A stretch of DNA of 64,000 nucleotides from Mucilaginibacter polytrichastri (GCF_001911425.1 NZ_MPPL01000001.1:4981161-5045160), one strand, 5' to 3'; counted from the first letter of the stretch, positions 16,110-24,728 are shown. Notes: generated by a model not told the origin, from the sequence alone. Made by a program: numbers and translations.

Positions 16110-18713
16110 ATGACTAAAAAGTTAAATCAGGGTTTGTATGCCTCTATGATAGCGGCTGCCGTTTTTGCAGCGTCGTGCGCATCAAAAAAGCACGCAGCCC
16201 AGCAGGTAACCCTAAAAACATCATCTACCCCGGGTGGTGGCTCTACCGCTACCGCCATGCTTGGTGGCGCCCCTAAAAAAGAGGGTATTAAAAAGTTTAG
16301 CGATATTATAACTCCAAAAACCAAGGCCGATAAGGGATTATTTACCACATACAAAGTTGATGGTAAATATTATTACGAAATTCCGGATTCGTTACTTAAC
16401 CGCGAAATGCTGGTAGTAACCCGCTTTGTAAAAACCCCTGCCAACCTAAAAACATTTGGTTTGCAATATGGCGGCGAAGAAGTTAACGACCAGGTTTGGA
16501 AATGGGAACGCCATGACAAACAAGTAATGATCCGCGTGCCAAGCTACAGTTTGAAAGCCGACAGCACGACAGACATGTATGAAGCTGTGAAAAACTCAAA
16601 CATCGATGCCGTATTGGCCTCTTTTGATGTTAAGGCTTATAATAAAGATACTACAGGAGTTTTAATTGATGTTACCGATTTTTATAATGGTGATGTTACT
16701 GCTACCGGCATCCCAGACCCAATTAAAAAAGCCTATAAAATTTCTGCTGTTGATGCCAGCCGTTCGTATATCGATACCATTAAGAGCTTCCCTATCAACA
16801 CAGAAGTCCGCACGTTGAAGACTTACCGCGCGGCAGAATCGCCAACTGATAACTCTACCGCGGCCATTACTTTCGAACTGAATACCTCGATGCTGCTGTT
16901 ACCTAAAGTGCCTATGAAGGCCCGTTTAATGGATAGCCGTGTAGGTTACTTCGGCCAGCGCCAAACCGATTATGGTACAGGTGCACAAAAATCTGAGGTA
17001 ACAGCTTATATCCATCGCTGGAAACTGGAGCCGAAAGACCCGGCTGCCTACGCCCGCGGCGAGCTGGTTGAACCTAAAAAACAAATTGTTTACTACATTG
17101 ATCCGGCTACGCCGAAAAAGTGGGTGCCCTACCTGATAATGGGTATTAACGACTGGAATAAAGCTTTCGAGGCTGCCGGTTTTAAAAATGCCATTATTGG
17201 CAAACCAGCACCTACCGCTAAAGAAGATCCTGAATTTAGCACCGAAGATGCCCGCTACAGTGTAGTACGCTACTTTGCATCAGATGTGCAAAACGCTTAC
17301 GGCCCGCATATCTCAGATCCGCGTACCGGCGAAATTCTGGAGAGCCATGTAGGCTGGTATCATAATGTAATGAGCCTGGTGCATGATTGGTATATGGTAC
17401 AAACCGCAGCTGTTAACCCTAATGCACGTGCGCCTAAATTTACCGATGAGCAGATGGGCCAGCTGATTCGTTTTGTATCATCGCACGAAATTGGCCACAC
17501 ACTAGGCCTGCCGCACAATTTTGGTTCGAGCTATGCTTATAAGGTTGATTCTTTACGTTCTAAACACTTTACAGATACCCATGGTACCGCGCCGTCTATT
17601 ATGGACTATGCCCGTTTTAACTACATTGCCCAACCAGGCGATGGTGTAACCCACCTGTACCCGCAAATTGGCGAGTATGACGACTGGGCTATTAAATGGG
17701 GTTACAGCTGGTTCCCGGGTAATAAAACACCCGAACAGGAAAAAGAAACCTTAAACGTTTGGACCAAAGAACGCGCCGGCAACCCGCTGTATTACTACGG
17801 CCGCCAGGGTACCAGCATCGATCCGCGTTTGCAAAATGAAGATTTGGGCGATAACGCCATGACTGCAAGCACCTATGGTATTGCCAACCTGAAACGCATT
17901 TTACCTAACCTGGAGAAATGGACTTTCCAAAAAGGAGAAGACTTTGACGACCTGCAGGAAATGTACGGCCAGGTTTTAACCCAATATAACCGTTACATGG
18001 GCCACGTTATCACCAACGTTGGTGGCATGAGCGAAAACTTTAAAACGTACGATCAAAAAGGTGCGGTTTATACCTTCATCGCCAAAGATCGCCAGCATGA
18101 GGCTTTGGTGTTTTTAAATAAACAGCTTTTTGCAACCCCAACCTGGCTAATCAATAACGAAGAGTTAAGCAAATTTGATAATGGCGTGATGCTTAACCGT
18201 ATCAAAGCGGTACAAGTAAACACACTGGGTGCTGTATTATCATCAAACCGCCTAGCGCGCATGTATGATAATGAGGGCAAAAACGGCGCTGCCGCTTACA
18301 CCGTTGCCGATTTGTTTAATGATTTGCGCGTGGGCATTTTTAATGCCGGTAAACCGGATGCCTTTAAACGTAACCTGCAACGCGGTTATGTGGAGCAGCT
18401 AAAAGGTTTGTTAAATGAAGACGTAAGCCGGACTTTCCCTGGTGCAACATCGGCCCAGTTGGCCTCCATGGGTTTAACGCCAATAAACACAGCCTTGTCT
18501 GACATTAAGCCAATGGTACGTGCCGAACTTAAACGCATTGACACCGGCTTGCCTAAAGGCGGCGATGCCATAACAGCTGCGCATTATGCCGACTTACACT
18601 TACGCATCAAAGAAACACTAAATCCAACCCACCCGGTAATCAACTTCCCGGCAGCTCCGGCTCCGGGACGCGGTGTTCAGGATGATGAAAAAACATCAGA
18701 AATAGAGTTCTAA
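16110..18713 (+). CDS. Zinc-dependent metalloprotease with DUF5117/DUF5118 domains, lipoprotein
   Basis: The 867-residue protein starts with a lipoprotein-type signal peptide (AAAVFAASCASKK; Cys23 is the likely lipidated residue). A short DUF5118-like segment lies near 55-105 and DUF5117 at about 110-300. The metzincin-like catalytic motif HEIGHTLGLPH is at residues 459-469 (zinc His459, His463, His469; Glu460 catalytic), with a downstream SIMDYARFNY that resembles a Met-turn. A long C-terminal region follows. These proteins are common in Bacteroidota and thought to be envelope or secreted proteases; the substrate is unknown. A strong terminator follows at 18749. Confidence 0.93.
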   Translation: MTKKLNQGLYASMIAAAVFAASCASKKHAAQQVTLKTSSTPGGGSTATAMLGGAPKKEGIKKFSDIITPKTKADKGLFTTYKVDGKYYYEIPDSLLNREMLVVTRFVKTPANLKTFGLQYGGEEVNDQVWKWERHDKQVMIRVPSYSLKADSTTDMYEAVKNSNIDAVLASFDVKAYNKDTTGVLIDVTDFYNGDVTATGIPDPIKKAYKISAVDASRSYIDTIKSFPINTEVRTLKTYRAAESPTDNSTAAITFELNTSMLLLPKVPMKARLMDSRVGYFGQRQTDYGTGAQKSEVTAYIHRWKLEPKDPAAYARGELVEPKKQIVYYIDPATPKKWVPYLIMGINDWNKAFEAAGFKNAIIGKPAPTAKEDPEFSTEDARYSVVRYFASDVQNAYGPHISDPRTGEILESHVGWYHNVMSLVHDWYMVQTAAVNPNARAPKFTDEQMGQLIRFVSSHEIGHTLGLPHNFGSSYAYKVDSLRSKHFTDTHGTAPSIMDYARFNYIAQPGDGVTHLYPQIGEYDDWAIKWGYSWFPGNKTPEQEKETLNVWTKERAGNPLYYYGRQGTSIDPRLQNEDLGDNAMTASTYGIANLKRILPNLEKWTFQKGEDFDDLQEMYGQVLTQYNRYMGHVITNVGGMSENFKTYDQKGAVYTFIAKDRQHEALVFLNKQLFATPTWLINNEELSKFDNGVMLNRIKAVQVNTLGAVLSSNRLARMYDNEGKNGAAAYTVADLFNDLRVGIFNAGKPDAFKRNLQRGYVEQLKGLLNEDVSRTFPGATSAQLASMGLTPINTALSDIKPMVRAELKRIDTGLPKGGDAITAAHYADLHLRIKETLNPTHPVINFPAAPAPGRGVQDDEKTSEIEF

Positions 18714-18748
18714 AACAACTTAACAACCTAATAAAACAGGTATAAAAC

Positions 18749-18785
18749 AAGAAGCCCTGCTTGACAAGATCAAGCAGGGCTTCTT
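18749..18785. terminator. Bidirectional intrinsic terminator
   Basis: AAGAAGCCCTGCTTGA (18749-18764) and TCAAGCAGGGCTTCTT (18770-18785) form a perfect 16-bp stem with a 5-nt loop. It sits between the convergent metalloprotease gene and apaG. Confidence 0.9.
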
Positions 18786-18806
18786 ATATGCCATTAGAAA
18801 ATATTC

Positions 18807-19193
18807 TTAGTTCATACGGTATGGTGCTACCATATCAAATTGGGGAATCTGCACATCAAACAGGGTATTATCTACGGTACGGATCATTTGATATTCGCCT
18901 TTCATGGTACCCATATCTGTTTTAAGGTTACAGCCAGAAATGTATTCGTGCGAGCTGCCTGGTTCAATTACCGGTTGTTCGCCCACTACGCCTTCGCCTT
19001 CTACCTCACGATGTTCGCCGTTAGAATCAAATATATCCCATCGGCGGCGCAACAGCTGAACAGTATTTTCGCCTACGTTTTCTATATTTATTTTATAGGC
19101 AAACATATAATGATCGCTTGCCGGGTTTGAGTATTCTGGTTGATATTGTGTTTCTACAGAAACTTTAACACCATCTGTAATTGTGGTAACCAT
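18807..19193 (-). CDS. apaG: ApaG domain protein
   Basis: A 128-residue protein comprising a single ApaG immunoglobulin-like domain, with the typical VSVETQYQPEYSNP, RRRWDIFDSNGEHREVEGEG and EPGSSHEYISGC segments. ApaG was linked to cobalt resistance and magnesium efflux in enterobacteria, but its biochemical role is still poorly defined. The length matches the family. It lies 46 bp downstream of dusB on the same strand and may be cotranscribed with it. Confidence 0.93.
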   Translation of the reverse strand: MVTTITDGVKVSVETQYQPEYSNPASDHYMFAYKINIENVGENTVQLLRRRWDIFDSNGEHREVEGEGVVGEQPVIEPGSSHEYISGCNLKTDMGTMKGEYQMIRTVDNTLFDVQIPQFDMVAPYRMN

Positions 19194-19239
19194 GTTTGTA
19201 ACGTGTTATAAATCAAATATATTGATCATTAATCAATAA

Positions 19240-20232
19240 TCAAGCCATCTCTGTGGCATAATTGTCATTAATTTGCCCTAATATCTCTTCAACATCCTCC
19301 ATAGTACCAGCTTGTACCAATTTCATTCTAAATTCTTTGAAGTTTTCGATGCCTTTAAAGTAGCTGGCGTAATGGCGGCGCATTTCAAAAATACCTGTTT
19401 TAGGGCCTTTCCAGGCTACAGATTTCTCCAGATGTGTACGGCAAACATCGATACGCTCTGCCATTGTAGGGCCTTCTAAATGTTCACCTGTGGCAAAATA
19501 ATGCTTAATCTCGCGGAAAATCCAGGGATAGCCAATTGCCGCACGGCCAATCATCATACCATCCACCTCATATTCCATGCGCCATTGAGCCGCTTTTTCG
19601 GGCGAATCGATGTCTCCATTACCAAAAATGGGGATTTGGATGCGCGGATTCTTCTTAATATCTCGTATTAACGCCCAATCGGCCTGGCCTTTATACATCT
19701 GCGCGCGGGTGCGGCCATGTATGGTTAAGGCCTTAATACCTATATCTTGCAACCTTTCGGCCACTTCGTAAACGTTTTTGGTATTATCGTCCCAGCCTAA
19801 GCGGGTTTTTACGGTTACAGGCAAATGGGTTGCTTCTACAACGGCCTTAGTCATGGCTACCATTTTATCAATATCCTGCAGTAAGCTTGCACCTGCGCCA
19901 CGGCAGGCAACTTGCTTTACCGGGCAACCGTAATTAATGTCCATCAAATCGGGGCCTGCCAATGTGGCAATTTCTGTAGCTTCGCGCATACTGTTAATAT
20001 CGCTACCGAAAATCTGGATCCCGATAGGACGCTCATAGTCAAAAACATCCAGTTTTTGTCTGCTTTTTGCCGCATCCCGGATCAACCCTTCCGACGAGAT
20101 AAATTCGGTGTACATCATATCCGCGCCGTTTTGCTTACAAACGTAACGGAAGGGCGGATCACTCACATCCTCCATCGGTGCCAGCAGCAGCGGGAACTCC
20201 CCTAAATCAATATTTCCAATTTGTACAGACAT
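19240..20232 (-). CDS. dusB: tRNA-dihydrouridine synthase B
   Basis: The 330-residue flavoenzyme reduces specific uridines in tRNA D-loops using FMN and NADPH. It has the TIM-barrel Dus signature: LLAPMEDVSDPPFRYVCKQN at the N-terminus, DINYGCPVKQVACRGAGASL containing the catalytic Cys, TVKTRLGWDD, and ALTIHGRTRAQMYKGQADW. The C-terminal helical domain that contacts tRNA follows (MRRHYASYFKGI). The start ATG at 20230-20232 fits the family. It is divergent from the CPBP protease gene with only about 46 bp between them. Confidence 0.95.
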   Translation of the reverse strand: MSVQIGNIDLGEFPLLLAPMEDVSDPPFRYVCKQNGADMMYTEFISSEGLIRDAAKSRQKLDVFDYERPIGIQIFGSDINSMREATEIATLAGPDLMDINYGCPVKQVACRGAGASLLQDIDKMVAMTKAVVEATHLPVTVKTRLGWDDNTKNVYEVAERLQDIGIKALTIHGRTRAQMYKGQADWALIRDIKKNPRIQIPIFGNGDIDSPEKAAQWRMEYEVDGMMIGRAAIGYPWIFREIKHYFATGEHLEGPTMAERIDVCRTHLEKSVAWKGPKTGIFEMRRHYASYFKGIENFKEFRMKLVQAGTMEDVEEILGQINDNYATEMA

Positions 20233-20278
20233 GGCTTATCTTTAAAGCGGTACAAAAATACAAATTTTATTAACCAAT

Positions 20279-21223
20279 ATGACAAATACGGGTTACAGCC
20301 AGATGCGACCAAGTTTACAATTCCTTGTTTTTATTGCAGTTACAGTAGTGATGCTCATTATAGGGCTGCTTATTTCAATGGGCATTATTACGTTGCTGTA
20401 TAATTTTGACACGTTTATGAAGGTTTCGCAGCTGCAAATTGATACGCCAAATGCTATAAGCGCACTATGGATCATCCAGTTTATTTCTACAACGATGCCC
20501 ATACTGGCCATCCCTGTATTTTTTGCTTATGTAATAGTTAAAGAGCCCGAAAGTTATTTAAGGTTAACAAATAAATTTCCGTGGCAACTAATAGCCCTGG
20601 TTTTTATAACCATGTTTATGTCGCTACCTATTATGGAGCAACTAAGCGATATTAACCAGCGATTGGTATTGCCACCATTTTTAAAGGGCGTAGAAGAGTG
20701 GATGCGCGCATCTGAACAACAGGCCGAAAAGGCGACAAACATCCTTTTAAAAATGGATAACATTTGGGACCTTATTAAAACCGTATTATTTGTTGGCGGC
20801 CTAACTGCCATAGTTGAAGAGCTGATGTTTAGAGGGGCGCTGCAAACCATTTTTATTCGCTGGACTAAAAACCACCATGCCGCCATTTGGATCACGGCCA
20901 TCCTGTTCAGTGCCTTTCACATGGAGTTCTTCGGCTTTTTACCACGGCTGATGCTGGGGGTTTTCTTCGGCTACTTTGTGTATTGGAGCGGCAGCATCTG
21001 GACATCTATCTGGGCGCACTTTATTAACAACGGTACTGCCGTAATAGTAACCTACCTGTATCAGCATAAAACAATTAAAACAAGCCCGGATGATACACAC
21101 GTATTTAGTTTAGCCGGCTATGTGTTTAGCATAATTATTACCGTACTTTTGTTAATTAATTATCGCAACATTGCGCTTGCTGCAAGCCGCAATACTACAG
21201 CTGATGGAACAGAACTGGATTAA
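20279..21223 (+). CDS. CPBP family intramembrane glutamic/metallo-endopeptidase
   Basis: A 314-residue membrane protein with about eight hydrophobic helices and the CPBP (Abi/Rce1-like) motifs: EELMFRG (residues 180-186), FSAFHMEFFGFLPRLMLG, and a late HFINNGTAV. These proteases cleave within or near the membrane and are often linked to peptide maturation or protection. It begins a tight run with a DUF2007-like gene, cdsA and psd; the next gene overlaps it by 20 bp. Confidence 0.92.
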   Translation: MTNTGYSQMRPSLQFLVFIAVTVVMLIIGLLISMGIITLLYNFDTFMKVSQLQIDTPNAISALWIIQFISTTMPILAIPVFFAYVIVKEPESYLRLTNKFPWQLIALVFITMFMSLPIMEQLSDINQRLVLPPFLKGVEEWMRASEQQAEKATNILLKMDNIWDLIKTVLFVGGLTAIVEELMFRGALQTIFIRWTKNHHAAIWITAILFSAFHMEFFGFLPRLMLGVFFGYFVYWSGSIWTSIWAHFINNGTAVIVTYLYQHKTIKTSPDDTHVFSLAGYVFSIIITVLLLINYRNIALAASRNTTADGTELD

Positions 21224-21416
21224 ATTTTTTACTTCCACTAACTTTTACCAGTCGGAAATGGTTAAGCAAATGCTCATTGAAAACCATATCGACGCCGTAC
21301 TCCTTAATAAACAGGATTTTTCGCACCGTAACTTTGGCAATATCGAAGTCTACATCCATCATGAAGACTTTGCCCAAGCGGTAGAAATTATGATCCTGAA
21401 CCAAATTAATATATGA
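21204..21416 (+). CDS. DUF2007-like small protein
   Basis: With ATG at 21204 the protein is 70 residues; an upstream extension to 21171 would lie inside the CPBP gene and lacks the family start. It reads MEQNWIKFFTSTNFYQSEMV, then KQMLIENHIDAVLLNKQDF and VYIHHEDFAQAVEIM. This is the compact beta-alpha-beta fold of DUF2007 (putative signal-transducing, GlnB-like shape). It overlaps the previous gene by 20 bp and the cdsA start by 4 bp, so translational coupling is likely. Confidence 0.85.
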   Translation: MEQNWIKFFTSTNFYQSEMVKQMLIENHIDAVLLNKQDFSHRNFGNIEVYIHHEDFAQAVEIMILNQINI

Positions 21417-22222
21417 AAACACGCGCCATTACCGGCTTTTTCTTCATCATTGTTATGTTGGCCTCCGTTTTATCTGGGCCATATGTATTTACCGGTTTTT
21501 ACCTCCTGCTTACCCTATTGTGCCTGCACGAGTTTTATAAACTGCTTAAGCAAAGTAACCTTAGCCCCAACCTGCCGGTTGGCTTGCTAAACGGAGCTTA
21601 CATATTTACTGCGGTAGCGCTTATTTATTACGTAACACCCACCATGAGCCACAAACTGTTATTGCTAATTGCTTTAACATCTTGCCTCATCTTTGTAAAC
21701 GAACTCTTTAAAACTTCAGAAAAGCCTTTTACCAATATCGGCTTTACTTACCTGGGTTTAATATTTACCGTGGTACCATTTAGCTTTTTCCATGCGCTGG
21801 GTTTTATTAACGGCTCTTATAACGGCCATTATGCCATGGGCTTTTTACTGATGCTTTGGGCCAATGATACCGGGGCTTATTTAACCGGCCGCTGGTTGGG
21901 CCGCACCAAACTATTTGAACGCCACTCGCCTAAAAAAACATGGGAAGGCTTTTTTGGCGGCGTAGCGATTGCCGCCATTGCAGGTTTTATCATCAGCCTT
22001 TACTTTAAGGAGCTTTACTGGAAACAGTGGGTATCTATAGCCATCATTATAGGCTGTGTAGGCACATTAGGCGACCTTGTAGAATCTATGTTTAAACGCA
22101 GCCTTAATATTAAAGACAGCGGTGGCATACTGCCTGGCCACGGCGGCCTGCTAGACCGGTTTGATGGTTTACTGCTTGCAGCGCCTGTTGTTTATACATA
22201 CCTGTACTTCATAACAAATTAG
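21413..22222 (+). CDS. cdsA: Phosphatidate cytidylyltransferase
   Basis: The 269-residue integral membrane enzyme makes CDP-diacylglycerol from phosphatidate and CTP. It has several transmembrane helices and the C-terminal signature (FKRSLNIKDSGGILPGHGGL followed by LDRFDG) that contains the metal-binding Asp residues. Its ATG overlaps the preceding stop (ATGA). The next gene, psd, acts two steps later in phosphatidylethanolamine synthesis, so the operon groups membrane-lipid functions. Confidence 0.95.
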   Translation: MKTRAITGFFFIIVMLASVLSGPYVFTGFYLLLTLLCLHEFYKLLKQSNLSPNLPVGLLNGAYIFTAVALIYYVTPTMSHKLLLLIALTSCLIFVNELFKTSEKPFTNIGFTYLGLIFTVVPFSFFHALGFINGSYNGHYAMGFLLMLWANDTGAYLTGRWLGRTKLFERHSPKKTWEGFFGGVAIAAIAGFIISLYFKELYWKQWVSIAIIIGCVGTLGDLVESMFKRSLNIKDSGGILPGHGGLLDRFDGLLLAAPVVYTYLYFITN

Positions 22223-22230
22223 TAATTTTG
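22223..22230 (+). promoter_or_regulatory. Candidate -7 promoter box TAATTTTG before psd
   Basis: TAATTTTG fits TAnnTTTG and begins right after the cdsA stop, 16 nt before the psd ATG. No convincing -33 TTTG is seen. It could allow psd to be transcribed separately from cdsA. Confidence 0.4.
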
Positions 22231-22246
22231 CAAAAATTAGTTTTAG

Positions 22247-22909
22247 ATGACTTTTCATAAAGAAGGATATACATCCCTTGCCCTGTGCATACTGTTCATT
22301 TTTATTTTAAATGCAGTAACGCAATTTTATTACCCGCAGGCCTTTGCCTTAAAATGGGTGATCTATATTTTATCGGCCCTGCTGTTCATCATTATTGTGC
22401 AGTTTTTCCGCAGCCCGAGTTTCGCCATTAATACCGGCGAACAGACCGTACTTTGCCCAGCAGACGGTAAAGTGGTAGTAATTGAAGAAACAGAAGAAGG
22501 CGAATTTTTTAAAGATAAACGCATCCAGATCTCTGTATTTATGTCGCCGGTTAACGTACACGTAAACCGCAACCCTATTGGCGGCGTGGTAAAATACTTT
22601 AAATATCACCCTGGCAAATACCTTGTGGCCTGGCACCCAAAATCATCAACCGAAAACGAGCGTACCACCGTTGTAATCGAAAACAGCAAAGGCACGTCGG
22701 TATTATTCCGCCAAATTGCCGGTGCAATGGCACGCCGTATTGTATGGTATGTAAAAGAAGGAGATAAAGTAGATCAGGGCCAGCAATTTGGCTTCATAAA
22801 ATTTGGTTCGAGAGTAGATATTTTTTTACCTTTAGGAACCAAGATTAACGTTAACCTTGGCGAGGTGGTAAAAGGCGGCCGCACAGTGCTTGCCGAACTC
22901 ACTGCTTAA
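22247..22909 (+). CDS. psd: Phosphatidylserine decarboxylase family protein
   Basis: The 220-residue protein is of the short (archaetidylserine-decarboxylase-like) type. Two hydrophobic helices lie at about 10-50; the decarboxylase core includes LCPADGKVVVIEE, ISVFMSPVNVHVNRNPIGG and the self-cleavage site KFGSRVDIFLP, where Ser188 of Gly187-Ser188 would become the pyruvoyl group. It converts phosphatidylserine to phosphatidylethanolamine in the inner membrane. The phosphatidylserine synthase gene is not adjacent in this window. Confidence 0.94.
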   Translation: MTFHKEGYTSLALCILFIFILNAVTQFYYPQAFALKWVIYILSALLFIIIVQFFRSPSFAINTGEQTVLCPADGKVVVIEETEEGEFFKDKRIQISVFMSPVNVHVNRNPIGGVVKYFKYHPGKYLVAWHPKSSTENERTTVVIENSKGTSVLFRQIAGAMARRIVWYVKEGDKVDQGQQFGFIKFGSRVDIFLPLGTKINVNLGEVVKGGRTVLAELTA

Positions 22910-22940
22910 CGGGCTTTTATTAACCAATTACAGACCCAAA

Positions 22941-23135
22941 ATGATGAGAAAATTTACTTTAATGTTAACCCTAGTATTTTCTGTAGCTGTAGCAAATTCA
23001 TTTGCCGGCGATAAAACAGATAAAGACAAAGGGATGAAATGCAACACGCCTGGAAAATCGTGCTGCAAAAAAACAACCAAAGCAACTGCTGAGAAATCGG
23101 TTAAAAAGACTGACGACGAGAAGAAAGGTGCTTAA
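22941..23135 (+). CDS. Small exported Cys/Lys-rich peptide
   Basis: From the ATG pair at 22941 (ATGATG) the peptide is 64 residues. A clear signal peptide (MMRKFTLMLTLVFSVAVANS then FAGDK) precedes a mature part of about 40 residues with three cysteines (MKCNTPGKSCCKKTT) and many Lys/Asp/Glu. A longer reading from 22890 would overlap psd and is unlikely. The cysteine cluster suggests metal binding or disulfides, but I know no family. A terminator follows 25 bp after the stop. Confidence 0.75.
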   Translation: MMRKFTLMLTLVFSVAVANSFAGDKTDKDKGMKCNTPGKSCCKKTTKATAEKSVKKTDDEKKGA

Positions 23136-23158
23136 TTGATTGTTTAAGATCTTAAGAG

Positions 23159-23187
23159 AAGCCTCCGCGAAAGCAGAGGCTTTTTTG
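23159..23187 (+). terminator. Intrinsic terminator after the psd operon
   Basis: GCCTCCGC (23161-23168) and GCAGAGGC (23173-23180) form a stem with a GAAA loop and one mismatch, extended by AA/TT, and followed by TTTTTTG. It ends the plus-strand run that includes psd and the small exported peptide. Confidence 0.8.
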
Positions 23188-23220
23188 TTATCAATGTCCC
23201 GTCATTGCTGTAAAGGTCAA

Positions 23221-23241
23221 GTAATTCGGTAACAGAATTAG
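23221..23241 (+). repeat. Left terminal inverted repeat of the IS
   Basis: 21 bp identical, in reverse complement, to 24248-24268. Both begin GTAATTCGG. Confidence 0.9.
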
Positions 23242-23265
23242 CTTTATACAATTAAAGCTAACGTT

Positions 23266-24240
23266 ATGCGGAACATTAATAATGACCTCACCTTAAAACG
23301 GAACTATTTAAGTAAATATCGTTTTCTAATTGGAGAGTATGAACAGGTAAAGCGCGGGGAGCACCCTGTATTCAGATTTGCCAAAGATTTCTATTTGGCT
23401 CATGATACAGATGCAAGGGCTTTTTTAAAGTATTACAATCTTTTCAAACAGTCTGGTAATGAAAATGATCTGTTGCCAGGCAAGCGCGGACCTAAGTATG
23501 GGAACCGCAGGCCATCTGATGAAGATGAGCAGCAGATATTAAACCTTCGGGACCGGGGTTGCAATAAGTTTGAGATCACGAATCAACTTAAACAGAAATC
23601 AAATAACTTTACACCATCACCATCAGGGGTATACAACGTCCTGAAGCGGCATAACCGGAATCGTTTAAAGCCGGCAGACCGGGAATTAAAGGTAAAGATC
23701 ATTAAGGAACGTATGGGCCAGTTAGGGCATATCGACTGTCATCACTTAAGCAAAAGTGTGATCAGGGGGCAAAACAGGAAGCTTTATCTGCTGTGTGTGC
23801 TGGATGATTATTCACGCGTAGCCTGGGCGCAGGTGATGGAGGACATCACCGCACTAACCACCATGTTTACTGCTATGCATTGCATGCAGGCAATCAAAAG
23901 AGAGTTCGGTATCCAGTTCGAGGAAATGATCGCAGATAACGGGCCTGAATTTGGGCCAGCTGGCAGTCAAAACAAAAACAAGCACCCGTTTGAAAGAATG
24001 CTAATGGAAACCGGCATTAAACGCCGTTACATGAAACCCTACAGGCCACAAACCAACGGCAAGGTTGAACGCTTTTGGAGGACATTAAAAGAAGATCTTA
24101 TCGAAGAAACAGATTTTGATACCCTGCAAGAGTTAGAAGACGAATTGTTAAAATATCTTGTTTATTACAATTGGGAAAGACCGCATCAAGGCATTAACGG
24201 CAAAAAACCTATCGAAATGTGCACCCTAAACAACAAATAA
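23266..24240 (+). CDS. IS481-like DDE transposase (rve integrase core)
   Basis: The 324-residue transposase has an N-terminal helix-turn-helix region (about 80-135, DEDEQQILNLRDRGCNKFEI) and an rve catalytic core. The triad is Asp157 (GHIDCHH), Asp224 (IADNGPEFG) and Glu268 (GKVERFW), giving D-67-D-43-E spacing. The second interval is longer than the usual ~35, with an inserted GSQNKNKHPF segment. The C-terminal YYNWERPHQGINGKKPIE is typical of the family. It cuts and rejoins the IS ends. The frame is complete, with no sign of decay. Confidence 0.93.
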   Translation: MRNINNDLTLKRNYLSKYRFLIGEYEQVKRGEHPVFRFAKDFYLAHDTDARAFLKYYNLFKQSGNENDLLPGKRGPKYGNRRPSDEDEQQILNLRDRGCNKFEITNQLKQKSNNFTPSPSGVYNVLKRHNRNRLKPADRELKVKIIKERMGQLGHIDCHHLSKSVIRGQNRKLYLLCVLDDYSRVAWAQVMEDITALTTMFTAMHCMQAIKREFGIQFEEMIADNGPEFGPAGSQNKNKHPFERMLMETGIKRRYMKPYRPQTNGKVERFWRTLKEDLIEETDFDTLQELEDELLKYLVYYNWERPHQGINGKKPIEMCTLNNK

Positions 24241-24247
24241 TAAATAC

Positions 24248-24268
24248 CTAATTCTGTTACCGAATTAC
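24248..24268 (-). repeat. Right terminal inverted repeat of the IS
   Basis: Exact inverted copy of 23221-23241, starting 8 bp past the transposase stop. Confidence 0.9.
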
Positions 24269-24330
24269 ATAACCCTTACAGCAATGACGATCTTCCTTGA
24301 GAGAACTTGCGTTGCTTTCAAATCAAAACA

Positions 24331-24361
24331 AAAAGCCCTTCTGGAAAACAGAAAGGCTTTT
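24331..24361. terminator. Terminator of the rpsP-rplS operon
   Basis: AAAAGCCCTTCTG (24331-24343) pairs with CAGAAAGGCTTTT (24349-24361), with a single mismatch and T tracts on both strands. It sits 20 bp after the rplS stop on the minus strand. Confidence 0.85.
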
Positions 24362-24380
24362 GTAAGATATAATTGTAAAC

Positions 24381-24728
24381 TTATACTCTTTTTGATTTGA
24401 TACGAGCTGCTTTACCTGTAAGGGCACGCAGGTAGTACAATTTAGCACGACGCACTTTACCGTGGCTGTTAACATCAATTTTATCGATGTTTGGAGAGTT
24501 TATAGGGAAGATACGTTCTACACCTATACCGTTTGATACTTTACGTACGGTAAAAGTTTCAGTTGTACCTGCGCTGTTACGTTGTATACATACGCCTTGG
24601 TAAACCTGGATACGCTCTTTGTTACCCTCTCTAATTTTATAGTGCACGCTGACAGTATCACCTGCTTTAAATACAGGAACCTGCTTTTTTTCTACTGACT
24701 GCTCTTCAACAAATTTTACTAAATCCAT
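24381..24728 (-). CDS. rplS: 50S ribosomal protein L19
   Basis: A 115-residue protein matching bL19 throughout: FKAGDTVSVHYKIREGNKER, YQGVCIQRNSAGTTETFTVR, NGIGVERIFPINSPNIDKID and KVRRAKLYYLRALTGKAARI. L19 sits at the 30S-50S interface. It is the last gene of the rpsP-rimM-trmD-rplS run on the minus strand, though 202 bp separate it from trmD. Confidence 0.97.
   Translation of the reverse strand: MDLVKFVEEQSVEKKQVPVFKAGDTVSVHYKIREGNKERIQVYQGVCIQRNSAGTTETFTVRKVSNGIGVERIFPINSPNIDKIDVNSHGKVRRAKLYYLRALTGKAARIKSKRV

Larger units (their letters stand above)
23200..24289 (+). mobile_element. Intact IS481-like insertion sequence with long terminal inverted repeats
   Basis: A single transposase gene is flanked by perfect 21-bp inverted repeats starting GTAATTCGGTAACAGAATTA (23221-23241 and 24248-24268). 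The symmetry continues outward with three mismatches to 23200 and 24289 (CGTCATTGCTGTAA). Either the IS has 42-bp ends, or a core IS of 1048 bp (23221-24268) sits in the apex of a pre-existing palindrome. I see no convincing target-site duplication at either boundary. The sequence is undamaged, which suggests recent activity. It lies between two terminators and breaks no gene. Confidence 0.88.

Noticed and set aside
23192..24297. Target-site duplication of the IS
   Set aside because: No matching direct repeat was found at the 21-bp or the 42-bp boundary; the flanks are related only as inverted copies.
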